DNA of 64,000 nt from VXNE01 sp965203615 (GCA_965203615.1 OZ241900.1:1798001-1862000), one strand, 5' to 3'. Shown: positions 37,996 through 45,761, counted from the stretch's first letter. The notes: generated by a model not told the origin, from the sequence alone. Made by a program: numbers and translations.

Positions 37996-38298
37996 TTACG
38001 AGTCTGGTAGGTCTTCGTAGAGCTTCTGCAGATTCTCGCAGTTCGTTTGCTTGTCGGGCACGAACTGCTCTCGATGAAGTAGAAGCCCGCAACAACTGTC
38101 TCTGGCTTGTTCGGGCGAACTGCCGTAAGTACTCAACTTCCCTTCAATGTGGATTTCATAAGAGTAGGGAGTATCCGGCGTGCCCTCCATAGAGGAGATG
38201 ATCCCGACGCTGCCGCGTTCGCTCTTGACTTCCAACGTGCATTCATCGACAGGGGTGATCTCGAACTGAGTTCCCTGATACTTGTATTGTTTGCTCAT
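37996..38298 (-). CDS. Hypothetical small protein, 100 residues
   Basis: The frame starts MSKQYKYQGTQFEITPVDEC and continues with beta-prone sequence GIISSMEGTPDTPYSYEIHI and a polar C-terminus with three cysteines. An ATG four codons upstream is possible. GGCGG lies five bases before the chosen start. A 59-codon frame precedes it by 40 bases on the same strand, suggesting a small operon that runs toward the tRNA. No family is recognised, and the genes of this stretch are more AT-rich than core genes. Confidence 0.5.
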   Translation of the reverse strand: MSKQYKYQGTQFEITPVDECTLEVKSERGSVGIISSMEGTPDTPYSYEIHIEGKLSTYGSSPEQARDSCCGLLLHREQFVPDKQTNCENLQKLYEDLPDS

Positions 38299-38337
38299 AG
38301 CAGCCGCCATGTCGGAGGGTGAAACACCACCACGATT

Positions 38338-38517
38338 CTACTCCGCCAACTCCTCTGGGTCATCGAGGAAATCAGGATCGTCGAGAAGGGCTTCGAAGTA
38401 GTCGGAATCGGCGTCGTCCTCGTTCGTGACATCGCTTTCAGGGCAGGATCGCTGCACGTCGCGCCAACTTGACCAAATGATGCGCTTTTCGGGGTTCCTT
38501 AAATATTTAGAGTTCAT
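38338..38517 (-). CDS. Hypothetical small acidic protein, 59 residues
   Basis: The frame starts MNSKYLRNPEKRIIWSSWRD and ends in a strongly acidic tail (DDADSDYFEALLDDPDFLDD). The sharp switch from a basic half to an acidic half, with no low-complexity DNA repeat behind it, suggests a real protein. Acidic small proteins in islands sometimes mimic DNA, but nothing proves that here. There is no good ribosome binding site. It lies 40 bases upstream of the 100-residue gene. Confidence 0.42.
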   Translation of the reverse strand: MNSKYLRNPEKRIIWSSWRDVQRSCPESDVTNEDDADSDYFEALLDDPDFLDDPEELAE

Positions 38518-38590
38518 ACTTGGGGTTTCTTAAGTTCTAGGTGTGACAAACCGCCCAGCAGCCTGATTCGACCAGGCTGCTGGGCATTCT

Positions 38591-38920
38591 TCATAATCGT
38601 CCTTGTACTATGTATCCCTCCCCATCGACTCTCTTGGTCACGGTGTACTTATATTCATCGGTTACTACGGTGTTGGTAAACATGTTGAACACCTCGTAGG
38701 TCATCGAACACTGCAGAACCGAAGGCTCGGCAGGGTCCGTGGCCATTGTGCGAATTTCTATAACTGTCGGGTCCAGCTCGCTCTGTCCGAGCCCGACGCG
38801 AGACATGAAGTTGTTCAGCACGTTCGTCTGATTCGTGAGGAGGGTTTCGGCAGTCGGGGCCGCGCCTCTGCACGAGTATGGGTCAAAGTACTCCGGGAAC
38901 CAATCCGGCAGTTGGTACTA
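38591..38920 (-). pseudogene. Hypothetical gene truncated at its 5' end by an IS1595-type element
   Basis: From the GTG at 38821 a 76-residue product is possible (MLNNFMSRVGLGQSELDPTV...YIVQGRL). The same frame stays open and protein-like for about 32 codons further upstream, through LPDWFPEYFDPYSCRGAAPT. It meets a TAG at 38918-38920 exactly where the transposase homology on the other strand begins. This indicates that the original N-terminus was lost when the insertion element arrived. The surviving gene may still start at the GTG. Confidence 0.55.
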
Positions 38921-39596
38921 TCTCATGTCCACTTGCCTGAAGGGCGTGTCGAGCATGAAGCTGCACCGGGATCTCGGCATAACCCAGAAGACAGCTTGGT
39001 TCATGGCACACCGGATCAGGGAGGGCTGGGTCGCCGCCGGGGAAGGCTTCATGCTGGAAGGCGAGGTCGAAGCTGACGAGACCTACGTCGGCGGGCTGGA
39101 GAAGAACAAGCACTGGGACAAGAAGCTGCGGCTGGGGCGCGGCGCTGCTGGCAAGGCCATCGTGGTGGGAGCGCGGTCGAGGCGCAACCGGCAGGTCCGG
39201 GCGGAAGTCGTCCAGAACACCCGCAGGGCTACGTTGCACGACTTCGTCAGGCGGCACGTGGAGTCCGGGTCCGTCCTGTACACCGACGAGTCGCCCAGCT
39301 ACGAAGGCATGGACGAGTATTTGCACCGGTCGGTCAACCACTCGCGCGGCCAGTACGTGGACGGCGACGCGCACACCAACAGCATCGAGTCGTTCTGGGC
39401 ACCGATCAAGCGGACCCACAAGGGCACGTACCATAAGATCGACCCGAAGCACCTGCACAGATACGTCGCGGAGGCGGTCGGCCACCACAACGTGCGGGAC
39501 TTCGACACCATCGACCTGATGGCGCTGCTGGTGCTTGGGATGGAGAAGCGGTCGCTGACGTGGAAGGAGTTGGTCGGGGATGAACGCGTGGAGTAA
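38905..39596 (+). mobile_element. IS1595 (ISXO2-like) transposase, 5'-truncated
   Basis: The protein-like part begins WYYLMSTCLKGVSSMKLHRD and runs to the stop at 39596. It carries the DDE-type ISXO2-like catalytic domain. The first acid is in EVEADETYVGGLEKNKHWDK and the second in SGSVLYTDESPSYEGM. The region YVDGDAHTNSIESFWAPIKR contains the HTNSIESFWA signature of the family. About 80 N-terminal codons, including the zinc ribbon, are missing; the bases before 38905 belong to the disrupted gene on the other strand. The element is therefore not expected to be active. The right end is probably near the hairpin at 39616. Confidence 0.8.
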
Positions 39597-39609
39597 CATC
39601 GCCGGAAGC

Positions 39610-39651
39610 AAAAAAGCGCCGCACCGTCGAATTGAGCTGAGGGTGCGGCGC
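39610..39651 (-). terminator. Hairpin with a T-tract on the minus strand
   Basis: GCGCCGCACC (39616-39625) and GGTGCGGCGC (39642-39651) pair perfectly around a 16-base loop. On the minus strand the stem is followed by six T residues. It would end leftward transcription, yet no minus-strand gene is visible to its right. It may instead belong to the right end of the IS1595 remnant. Confidence 0.5.
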
Positions 39652-39679
39652 AACGGTCCACATCCATTGGAAGGATGCC

Positions 39680-39826
39680 ATGAACCAGTCGAGATTACGT
39701 TGGCGGAAAGTGTTCGAAAAACTGAATAAGCAGATCTTGGCTTATGAGCTGTCGGAGCGGCGTATCCGCGACGATGTGGCTTCATGGGTCGAAGCGTGTA
39801 ACGCAAGCAATAGCGAAAATCTATGA
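39680..39826 (+). CDS. Small hypothetical protein, 48 residues, coupled to the DUF4145 gene
   Basis: The frame MNQSRLRWRKVFEKLNKQIL continues AYELSERRIRDDVASWVEAC to the stop. It is a basic, probably helical peptide. GGAAGGATGCC provides a good ribosome binding site. Its TGA overlaps the ATG of the DUF4145 gene in the arrangement ATGA, so the two are translated together. It is just right of the IS remnant and could be the surviving end of a longer gene. Confidence 0.55.
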   Translation: MNQSRLRWRKVFEKLNKQILAYELSERRIRDDVASWVEACNASNSENL

Positions 39827-40524
39827 CTGCACACCCGCCCGTATTCGCTAGCGATAGCTTTGACTGTCCGCATTGCGAGACTTTCGCTCACCAGAAATGG
39901 TACAACACTAGAGCTGATGCTATTAGCACTCCCGATATGGTAGAGAGTGATTATGTTGGTTATATCGGGAAGGGCATCATTGAGATGGGTGGATCGGTGC
40001 CTTACGCCCAACTCGTGAGAGGGTACGACATCTCAGAATGTCAAAAATGCAAGAGAGTTGTTCTGTGGGTAGAGGGCAAGTTGATCTATCCCCTTACTAG
40101 CACAGCCCCTGCTCCCAACTCTGACCTGCCCGATGACGTTCTCGTAGACTACCGGGAGGCTGCGCAGATTTTCAATCTGTCGCCAAGAGGCGCGGCGGCG
40201 TTGCTTAGGCTCGCTGTAGAGAAACTGTGTCACAAACTGGTGGGATCCGGCAGATCGCTGAATGCCTGTATCAAGGCTCTTGTGAATAGAGGGCTGGACA
40301 AACGCGTCCAGCAAGCGTTGGATATAGTTCGAGTCGTAGGTAACGATGCAGCCCATCCTGGCCATTTATCGGTCGAAGACGACCAAGGTACGGTGCTTGC
40401 CTTGTTTGGACTTGTCAACATCATAGCCGACGAAATGATAACGAAGCCAAAGCATGTGGACGATCTGTACTCCAAGCTGCCGGAGTCAAAGAGGGACGCC
40501 ATAGATAAAAGAGATACTAGCTAA
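39823..40524 (+). CDS. DUF4145 domain protein with zinc-binding N-terminus
   Basis: 233 residues. The N-terminal part has two CxxC pairs (CPHCETFAHQKW and CQKCKRVVLWVEGKLIYP), a zinc ribbon. The C-terminal helical half is the DUF4145 domain, with GAAALLRLAVEKLCHKLVGS, LNACIKALVNRGLDKRVQQA and VVGNDAAHPGHLSVEDDQGT. DUF4145 occurs alone or attached to restriction and other defence proteins, but its activity is unknown. The gene is AT-richer than the core genome. It begins within the stop of the 48-residue gene and is followed by three more short genes on the same strand. Confidence 0.75.
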   Translation: MTAHPPVFASDSFDCPHCETFAHQKWYNTRADAISTPDMVESDYVGYIGKGIIEMGGSVPYAQLVRGYDISECQKCKRVVLWVEGKLIYPLTSTAPAPNSDLPDDVLVDYREAAQIFNLSPRGAAALLRLAVEKLCHKLVGSGRSLNACIKALVNRGLDKRVQQALDIVRVVGNDAAHPGHLSVEDDQGTVLALFGLVNIIADEMITKPKHVDDLYSKLPESKRDAIDKRDTS

Positions 40525-40592
40525 TCAAGCACTAGAAAAGTGCTGAAATTCCCACGTTAAACTCCTTCCCTAACTCAACAGGAACACCCGGT

Positions 40593-40733
40593 ATGGCCGA
40601 ACACAAACGCAAGAGGCCCCGCAGGACGGACGACAAGCACATCGAGGGAGTGGAGCGCATAGATGCGTCGCCGGAAGAAATAGCTCGCGCTCTGTTCCGG
40701 CCAACCAAAAGGACCAAGCGGAAGAGAAAATAG
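40593..40733 (+). CDS. Small basic protein, 46 residues
   Basis: The frame MAEHKRKRPRRTDDKHIEGV continues ERIDASPEEIARALFRPTKR and ends in a run of Lys and Arg. The phrase ASPEEIARALFRP is a recognisable small-protein pattern seen beside mobile genes, but I cannot name a function. The stop is directly followed by the ATG of the next gene, indicating coupling. The very basic composition suggests nucleic-acid binding, as inference. Confidence 0.5.
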   Translation: MAEHKRKRPRRTDDKHIEGVERIDASPEEIARALFRPTKRTKRKRK

Positions 40734-41219
40734 ATGGAAGACCTCAGAAAAGACCAGATAAGGTGCCTCAACCGCGATTGCTCGGTTGGGTTTTATCCAA
40801 GTTGGACTGGCCACACCATTACCTCCCGGCTCCCACCCAGGGAAGGGAGCGCTGCGCACGTCGGCGCGGTCGAGGCATCTACTTGCACTAGATGCGGCCA
40901 ACTCCATGTCAAGCTATCCAGTTTAGAGATGGACGATTTGGGAGGCATGCCAGCGAAGGATCAAGTCGTTTTCCCCATGCCTGAGGAGGATGCGATTGAC
41001 TTTATCGTACTTATACTTGTGATGTTCGAGGACAAGAAGCGCGAAGAAGCAGGTGAGTCACCCATGACGGATGAAGAGAGGCAATCCGCTATGAGCAACT
41101 GGAAGAGTTATCTCAAGCAGGCCTGCGATGTTGTAGTGCGAGGAAGCAGAACAGCCAAGGACGTGTTGGCTATGATTCAAGATGCTGTTCCGCTTTTGAC
41201 TTCTTTTCATGGGTCGTAA
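40734..41219 (+). CDS. Hypothetical zinc-ribbon-like protein, 161 residues
   Basis: The N-terminus MEDLRKDQIRCLNRDCSVGF and the later CTRCGQLHVKLSSLEMDDLG supply two cysteine pairs (CLNRDC and CTRC) about 40 residues apart, a likely zinc site. The C-terminal half is acidic and helical (MTDEERQSAMSNWKSYLKQA). Its ATG immediately follows the stop of the 46-residue gene. The cysteine pattern echoes the DUF4145 protein upstream, though the rest differs. Function unknown. Confidence 0.55.
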   Translation: MEDLRKDQIRCLNRDCSVGFYPSWTGHTITSRLPPREGSAAHVGAVEASTCTRCGQLHVKLSSLEMDDLGGMPAKDQVVFPMPEEDAIDFIVLILVMFEDKKREEAGESPMTDEERQSAMSNWKSYLKQACDVVVRGSRTAKDVLAMIQDAVPLLTSFHGS

Positions 41220-41247
41220 TCCCACCACATTGAAGATTGCAAATACG

Positions 41248-41498
41248 ATGACTCCTGAACTTATAGGCATCTTGAGTGTGGGCGCTGGCCTCTTGGGTGT
41301 GGGCGCAGCCCTAGCTGGGCTGACACTTGCACTGTTCCTATCCCTGAGAGGGAGATAGGCAAGGTACGAAGCGAGATGCACCAAGGCTTCTTGAATATGG
41401 AAGGACGCATAGCCCGTGTGGAAACCATTTTGGAGATAGCTTTTCCTAACCTGAAAGTCGTGGAAACGGCCAGCCTACAAGACGAGGACGACGCATGA
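41248..41498 (+). pseudogene. Small membrane/coiled-coil protein gene with a frameshift
   Basis: The first frame MTPELIGILSVGAGLLGVGA encodes a hydrophobic helix and stops at a TAG (41356-41358). Shifting one base near 41352 opens a second frame that continues EIGKVRSEMHQGFLNMEGRI and ARVETILEIAFPNLKVVE to a TGA at 41496-41498. Together they make a normal member of a common class of small proteins: one N-terminal span, then a short coiled coil. Either a base was gained or lost in AGAGGGAGA, or the ribosome slips there. The final TGA overlaps the next ATG. Confidence 0.55.
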
Positions 41499-41722
41499 CT
41501 CCCGAACTGGACGCCGCCGTAGATGACTTCGAGCGCCTGATAAGCGGAACGGATGGCGTCACGTCCGTAGCCGCGGGCAAAGGCTGCATACTGGTCCCAG
41601 TCAGCGGCGGGAAAGCGGCTGGAGAAATCCGATCTAGCTACGGCGCAGCCTACGATGGCCACCCCATAGTCATTCAGAAGTCAGTCGCCACCGCTGGCAT
41701 ACTCACACTGTACCCAGCCTGA
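41495..41722 (+). CDS. Hypothetical small protein, 75 residues
   Basis: The frame MTPELDAAVDDFERLISGTD continues GVTSVAAGKGCILVPVSGGK to a TGA at 41722. The first codon overlaps the stop of the frameshifted gene (ATGA), so it belongs to the same translationally coupled chain. Composition is balanced and GC is nearer to the core genome. No family is recognised; the pattern of alternating small and hydrophobic residues suggests a compact alpha/beta domain. Confidence 0.5.
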   Translation: MTPELDAAVDDFERLISGTDGVTSVAAGKGCILVPVSGGKAAGEIRSSYGAAYDGHPIVIQKSVATAGILTLYPA

Positions 41723-41786
41723 GCACCCAGCACAGTAAACACCTCCTTCTGGTAGCATAGTGAGGTTTCTCATGGGGTGCGCGTAC

Positions 41787-42113
41787 ATGTCCGAAGAAGA
41801 GCAGAACCGATTGCTGGCCAAGGCCATATCGGACTACGGCCAAGCCGTCAAGGACTTGGAGTCCTGCCGCAGCCGAGCGGAAGAGATAAGAGGCGGAATA
41901 CGGACGGTCGAGCACAAGATAGAGACAGCGCTAACTGGAAGGACTGTGATACAGGTGGGACGCCGCAGCTCGGAGGTGTACCCAACCAAGGACGAAGTGG
42001 AACTGCTGCTGAAAAACTTCGAGGGTGCCAAGCGCAGAGTCAAGCAGCTGGCCGAGCAAGTACGCCGGATGGGAGGCGCGCCGGACCTGTCGATAGCCGA
42101 CGAGTTGAAGTAA
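41787..42113 (+). CDS. Hypothetical coiled-coil protein, 108 residues
   Basis: The frame from the ATG at 41787 (MSEEEQNRLLAKAISDYGQA) is highly charged and helical, with VKDLESCRSRAEEIRGGIRT and LLLKNFEGAKRRVKQLAEQV. It likely forms a coiled coil. Two further in-frame starts lie upstream, a GTG at 41760 and an ATG at 41772, neither with a better ribosome site. It is the last gene of the small-protein chain that begins at 39.7 kb. Confidence 0.52.
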   Translation: MSEEEQNRLLAKAISDYGQAVKDLESCRSRAEEIRGGIRTVEHKIETALTGRTVIQVGRRSSEVYPTKDEVELLLKNFEGAKRRVKQLAEQVRRMGGAPDLSIADELK

Positions 42114-42540
42114 AGCGCGTCCCGGCCAGGGGCCTTACGCATCGCGGGGGAGATAGACAGAGCCCGCTCCGCTGCGGCTAAATGTTCGTGCCCGTCCGGT
42201 TGTTGGCGCGACTGGCCAAGTTCGCGCGGAGCGTTCCGGGATCACGGTTTCGGTTTTGCCGTCGCCGCCGCCGGGACGCGCCCACCTTGTATCGCTGGCC
42301 CTGTCCCGCCGTCAACAGTCCGCATAGAGCGTGTTTCTCTAAGGTTGCATCGAGCTTCTGGCCTGCCCCTACGCCCCGCCCTTCGTCCTCCATTTAACCC
42401 GTTAAACCCCTGTCAAAGATCGTATATAAGTCCCAAAACTCCGCCACCGTGTCCGCATGAAACTGCGCTTTGACCGCCGGCACCGCGCCCGGATCGGGTG
42501 CCTTATGCCCGGCCGAATTCAACATCCCGCAGTCACCTAC
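42114..42540. other. Gene-free stretch between the small-gene chain and the yejA fragment
   Basis: No convincing gene in 427 bases. Frames of about 70 codons exist on both strands near 42180-42397, but they have Arg/Pro-rich shadow composition and no ribosome sites. The stretch contains a perfect 14-base palindrome, TTTAACCCGTTAAA, at about 42393-42406. The right copy of the 22-bp inverted repeat follows at 42413-42434. Confidence 0.5.
42413..42434 (+). repeat. 22-bp inverted repeat, right copy
   Basis: TCAAAGATCGTATATAAGTC followed by CC. It is the reverse complement of 37724-37745 except for one base. It lies 107 bases before the decayed yejA fragment. Together the two copies mark a 4.7 kb block containing the UAU tRNA, the IS remnant and the small-gene chain. 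Confidence 0.65.
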
Positions 42541-42898
42541 CGTCGAAGTCGTCTCCTACTGACATTCGACCAACGCGATGTTGCCGCAAACGCGAAATCT
42601 CTCGGGCATCCAGAGCGCGGCGGCCGACGAGATGATCTTGCGTGTCCTGGACGCGCGCTCCCGGGAAGAGTTGGCCGCCGCACAGAAGGTGTTCGACCGT
42701 GTTCTGCTCTGGAACTTCGACATGATCCCGCTCATGCAGGTCGAAGCGCCGCACGTGGTCCACTGAGGCAAGTTCGGCCGCCCGACATACGACGCGGAGT
42801 TCCGCACCAGCTTCCCGGAAGCCTGGTGGTACGACGAAGCGAAAGCGGCGCGGATACCATTGCCGGACTATGGCAAGACGGTGAAAGACGATCACTGA
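42541..42898 (+). pseudogene. Decayed 3' fragment of a yejA paralogue
   Basis: The DNA aligns without gaps to 34040-34370, the last 110 codons of the intact yejA; about 280 of 330 bases match by hand count. Most differences are at third codon positions. Two tryptophan codons of the intact gene are TGA here, at 42560-42562 and 42764-42766, so no full product can be made. The frame continues beyond the intact gene's stop as PDYGKTVKDDH to a TGA at 42896-42898, showing what the ancestral C-terminus probably was. No upstream part of yejA is present. Confidence 0.85.
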
Positions 42899-43076
42899 GA
42901 TGGCCTGCAATGGCGTTCCTCAGCATTCGTCGTTGACACGAGATTGACCTCAACCCGATCGAACAGCTTCGTCCAACACATCGCAGACGGGCACAGCGCA
43001 AGGCCGTACCCTCAGCAATCAGAAGGGAGTCGCTGCAAGAGTATGGTTCGATGAGTTTACTCAGGTGACCAGACGA

Positions 43077-45008
43077 CTATTGCCCGGTCGGGCAATCCAC
43101 CTGTACAGACACCCCATCATGATGTCTGGACCTTGCATAAGTCCGGGCCGCCCGTTCGCACTCAGTTTGATCGCGGAGCGCGATCCACCATTTCCTAAAA
43201 TCATCCTCGTACGTCGGATCCGCCTTGACGGCGAGCCGGTACTTGTCGATCGCCCCTGTCCTATCTCCCTTTCTTTCTAGCACAACGCCCCAATTACTAT
43301 AGGCAACCGCATAACCGGAATCGATCGCAACGGCTTTTTCGTATCGCATGATCGCCTCCTCGATATTCGGGTTTTTCTTCCGAGCGAGTGCAACGCCCCA
43401 ATTGACATGAGCAACAGCAAGCGTCTCATCTATCTTTAGAGCCATCGCGTATTGCTTGATCGCTCCATTATAGTCGCCACGCGCCGCGAGCACAGCACCC
43501 CAGTTGCTGTACGCACTCGCACGAATCTTCTCAGACGCATAATCCTTGCCGAGCTCAATAACCTCAGTGTATTTCTTGATCGCACTTTCATACTTTTCCC
43601 TGTCCGCCAATGCCAGACCCCAAGAAATGTTGGCATTAGGATAGCGTGGTTTGAGTTCCAGTGCTTTTCTATACTTATTGATGGCGCCATCAAATTCGCC
43701 CTTTGCTTCGAGAGACAGACCCCAATTAAGGTAGTACTTATGATGGTTCTTTTGATCAAGAGCTATAGCCTTCCCATAATGATTAATCGCACTGTCATAG
43801 TTTCGGCCTCCTGCCAGCGCTAGCCCCCACTCGTTGTAGATGTCAGCGTTGTAGGGATCAATCAGAGCAACCCTTTCGTAGTATTCTATTGCCTCGTCGA
43901 ACTGCCTGTACTTCCTCAGGTCTCTAGCTATATTACGATGAACCGAGATGTTATTTGGATCGAGGCCGACGCCCTGTCGGAATATCTCAAATGCCTCCTC
44001 GAAGTTCTGTTGCTCAGCATATGCCTTCCCCAAATTCACATAGGCAGGCACCATATGCGGATCCGCTCTAATGGCCTTTCTGTAGTGGACTATCGCTTTC
44101 CGTAAGCTATCGCCATTGGCATCATCTGCAAACAAATAACCCAGATTATTGTACGCTGGGGCAAAATTGGGATCTCTCATTATGGCGATGCGAAACTCCT
44201 CCATCGCCTTATCCTTGTTATCATTCTGAAGGTACATTATTCCTTGAAGATTTATGGCTCGGGTAAAATTCTCGTCATCAATGTGATTCTTACGTATATG
44301 TTGAAGAATCTCTTCAGCTCTCTCCATGTTTTCCTTGACTTCGTTTCTTTCCTTGCTCTGATTTGCTTTAGCGTTAAAGTACGAAGCAAGTATAAAGGGC
44401 TGCGTGTCTCTGAGGAGCGCAAAAGCGCTCCGATCAATCAAAACCGACATCCCACGTCCCTCATTGAATTTTGTGGACACAGTGAGTACTCGATCACTGT
44501 TGAGTCGTAGTCGGAGCGAGATACAATCATCAGAATCCTGATAGATCAATTCGCCGTTTACAGTGCGTGAGTCGACGTCAAGGAAACTGCGAAAGTAGTC
44601 CGCGACTGACTTGATTGATACGCCCATCGTGGGAAGTATGAAATCGACACGGTCCTGTCCCGTTCCTATAGACAACTGTTCCATGGTCGTACGCGATCCA
44701 TGAATATACTCGTTGGCGCTATCAACCAAGCGTCGCGCAACAACATTCCCGCTATATCCCATTCGATCAAGGTTGTCCGGGACGATAATAGGTTCAATGG
44801 ATACGTGTGAGGGACGAAGTACTTCCCACCCGAGAAGCGCCAAGAATACGAGTATTGTCACTGCAATAACCGAGTTCGTTAGATGGATTGTGTTTCGAAA
44901 GCCCGCTGCAATAGCGTTCGCGAGTGCTTTTCCATAACCCCGAAACATGTCATGACCACGACCGAGGAAGCGGCGCAGACTATCTTGGCCTGTTTGCTTG
45001 TCTGCCAT
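43077..45008 (-). CDS. Membrane-anchored TPR repeat protein
   Basis: 643 residues. A basic N-terminus is followed by one membrane span (VIAVTILVFLALLGWEVL, about residues 45-62). A periplasmic domain comes next (about 65-215), then roughly ten tetratricopeptide repeats from about 250 to 620. Typical units are AIVHYRKAIRADPHMVPAYV and AIEYYERVALIDPYNADIYN; several repeats carry WGLAL or WGVAL instead of the usual LG. TPRs bind partner proteins, and the partner is unknown. The gene is plainly AT-richer than its surroundings and has AT-ending codons, a strong sign of transfer. The gaps either side (42899-43076, 45009-45257) hold no gene. Confidence 0.78.
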   Translation of the reverse strand: MADKQTGQDSLRRFLGRGHDMFRGYGKALANAIAAGFRNTIHLTNSVIAVTILVFLALLGWEVLRPSHVSIEPIIVPDNLDRMGYSGNVVARRLVDSANEYIHGSRTTMEQLSIGTGQDRVDFILPTMGVSIKSVADYFRSFLDVDSRTVNGELIYQDSDDCISLRLRLNSDRVLTVSTKFNEGRGMSVLIDRSAFALLRDTQPFILASYFNAKANQSKERNEVKENMERAEEILQHIRKNHIDDENFTRAINLQGIMYLQNDNKDKAMEEFRIAIMRDPNFAPAYNNLGYLFADDANGDSLRKAIVHYRKAIRADPHMVPAYVNLGKAYAEQQNFEEAFEIFRQGVGLDPNNISVHRNIARDLRKYRQFDEAIEYYERVALIDPYNADIYNEWGLALAGGRNYDSAINHYGKAIALDQKNHHKYYLNWGLSLEAKGEFDGAINKYRKALELKPRYPNANISWGLALADREKYESAIKKYTEVIELGKDYASEKIRASAYSNWGAVLAARGDYNGAIKQYAMALKIDETLAVAHVNWGVALARKKNPNIEEAIMRYEKAVAIDSGYAVAYSNWGVVLERKGDRTGAIDKYRLAVKADPTYEDDFRKWWIALRDQTECERAARTYARSRHHDGVSVQVDCPTGQ

Positions 45009-45257
45009 TGTCTATACCTTAGCGCAGGACGTTGGTTGCCATGCTACACTCCGATTTGTTGTCACTCGAACTGCCCCTAGGTTGCTCCATAACTCTCCCA
45101 AATAGGTCCCGACCAAGATAGACGAAATTGTCGAATGGCATTCTGGCTGAGCAACCAATGTTGAGCCGTATGCGGTTCTGATTTGCGATTCAACCCGTCC
45201 GACCCTGCATACGATTGCTCGTCACGAGACTAATCCAACCGCAGAAGTGGAGAGGCT

Positions 45258-45334
45258 TGGTCGGGGCGGCCGGATTTGAACCGGCGACCACCACACCCCC
45301 AGTGTGGTGCGCTACCAGACTGCGCTACGCCCCG
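45258..45334 (-). tRNA. tRNA-Pro (GGG)
   Basis: On the minus strand the acceptor CGGGGCG pairs with CGCCCCG, followed by discriminator A and an encoded CCA (45258-45260). The anticodon stem CCACA with TGTGG holds the loop CTGGGGG, anticodon GGG. The T arm is CCGG TTCAAAT CCGG-like. It sits after merR, ending the pheST-ihfA gene block, a position often occupied by tRNA-Pro in gammaproteobacteria. Confidence 0.95.
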
Positions 45335-45410
45335 ACGGGAGCGGCGATTCTACGCCGAGTGCAACGCGTCTGCACGGACGCGCACCTGTCCAGCCGGCCG
45401 CCGGCCCCTG

Positions 45411-45761
45411 TCAGGAACGCAGCTCACGCAGGACCTCTTCCAGCTCGGCTATCACCTGTTTCACCACGAGCCTCGACTGCGTCGTATCTTCCTTCATGTC
45501 CTCGGCGGAGAGGCGTTTGCGCGCGCCGGCGATGGTGTAAAGCTGCTCATACAGCAGCGATCGAATCTGCCTGACCAGCATGACGTCCTTGCGCTGGTAA
45601 TAGCGGCGATTGCCGCGGCGATTTACCGCGCCGAGCTGCGGGAACTCCCGTTCCCAATAGCGCAGCACATGTGGCTGGACATCGCACAACTTGGCGACAT
45701 CGCCAATAGTGAAATAGATCCTGTTCGGAATGGGGGGCAGTTCGTCAGCCTGGGCAGCCAC
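45411..45761 (-). CDS. MerR family transcriptional regulator
   Basis: 116 residues. The N-terminal winged helix is IGDVAKLCDVQPHVLRYWER followed by LGAVNRRGNRRYYQRKDVML, the MerR DNA-binding domain (about residues 17-85). A short helical tail with ARKRLSAEDMKEDTTQSRLV follows. It has no long effector domain. This short MerR protein next to ihfA is standard in gammaproteobacteria; its targets are unclear. GTG start, 65 bases after ihfA on the same strand. Confidence 0.88.
   Translation of the reverse strand: MAAQADELPPIPNRIYFTIGDVAKLCDVQPHVLRYWEREFPQLGAVNRRGNRRYYQRKDVMLVRQIRSLLYEQLYTIAGARKRLSAEDMKEDTTQSRLVVKQVIAELEEVLRELRS

Noticed and set aside
42182..42397. Plus-strand frame of 71 codons, and a similar minus-strand frame
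   Set aside because: Low-complexity Arg/Pro/Ser composition, no ribosome site and no partner; most likely chance.
45009..45257. Possible short gene between the TPR gene and tRNA-Pro
   Set aside because: No frame with a ribosome site or sensible composition was found in these 249 bases.
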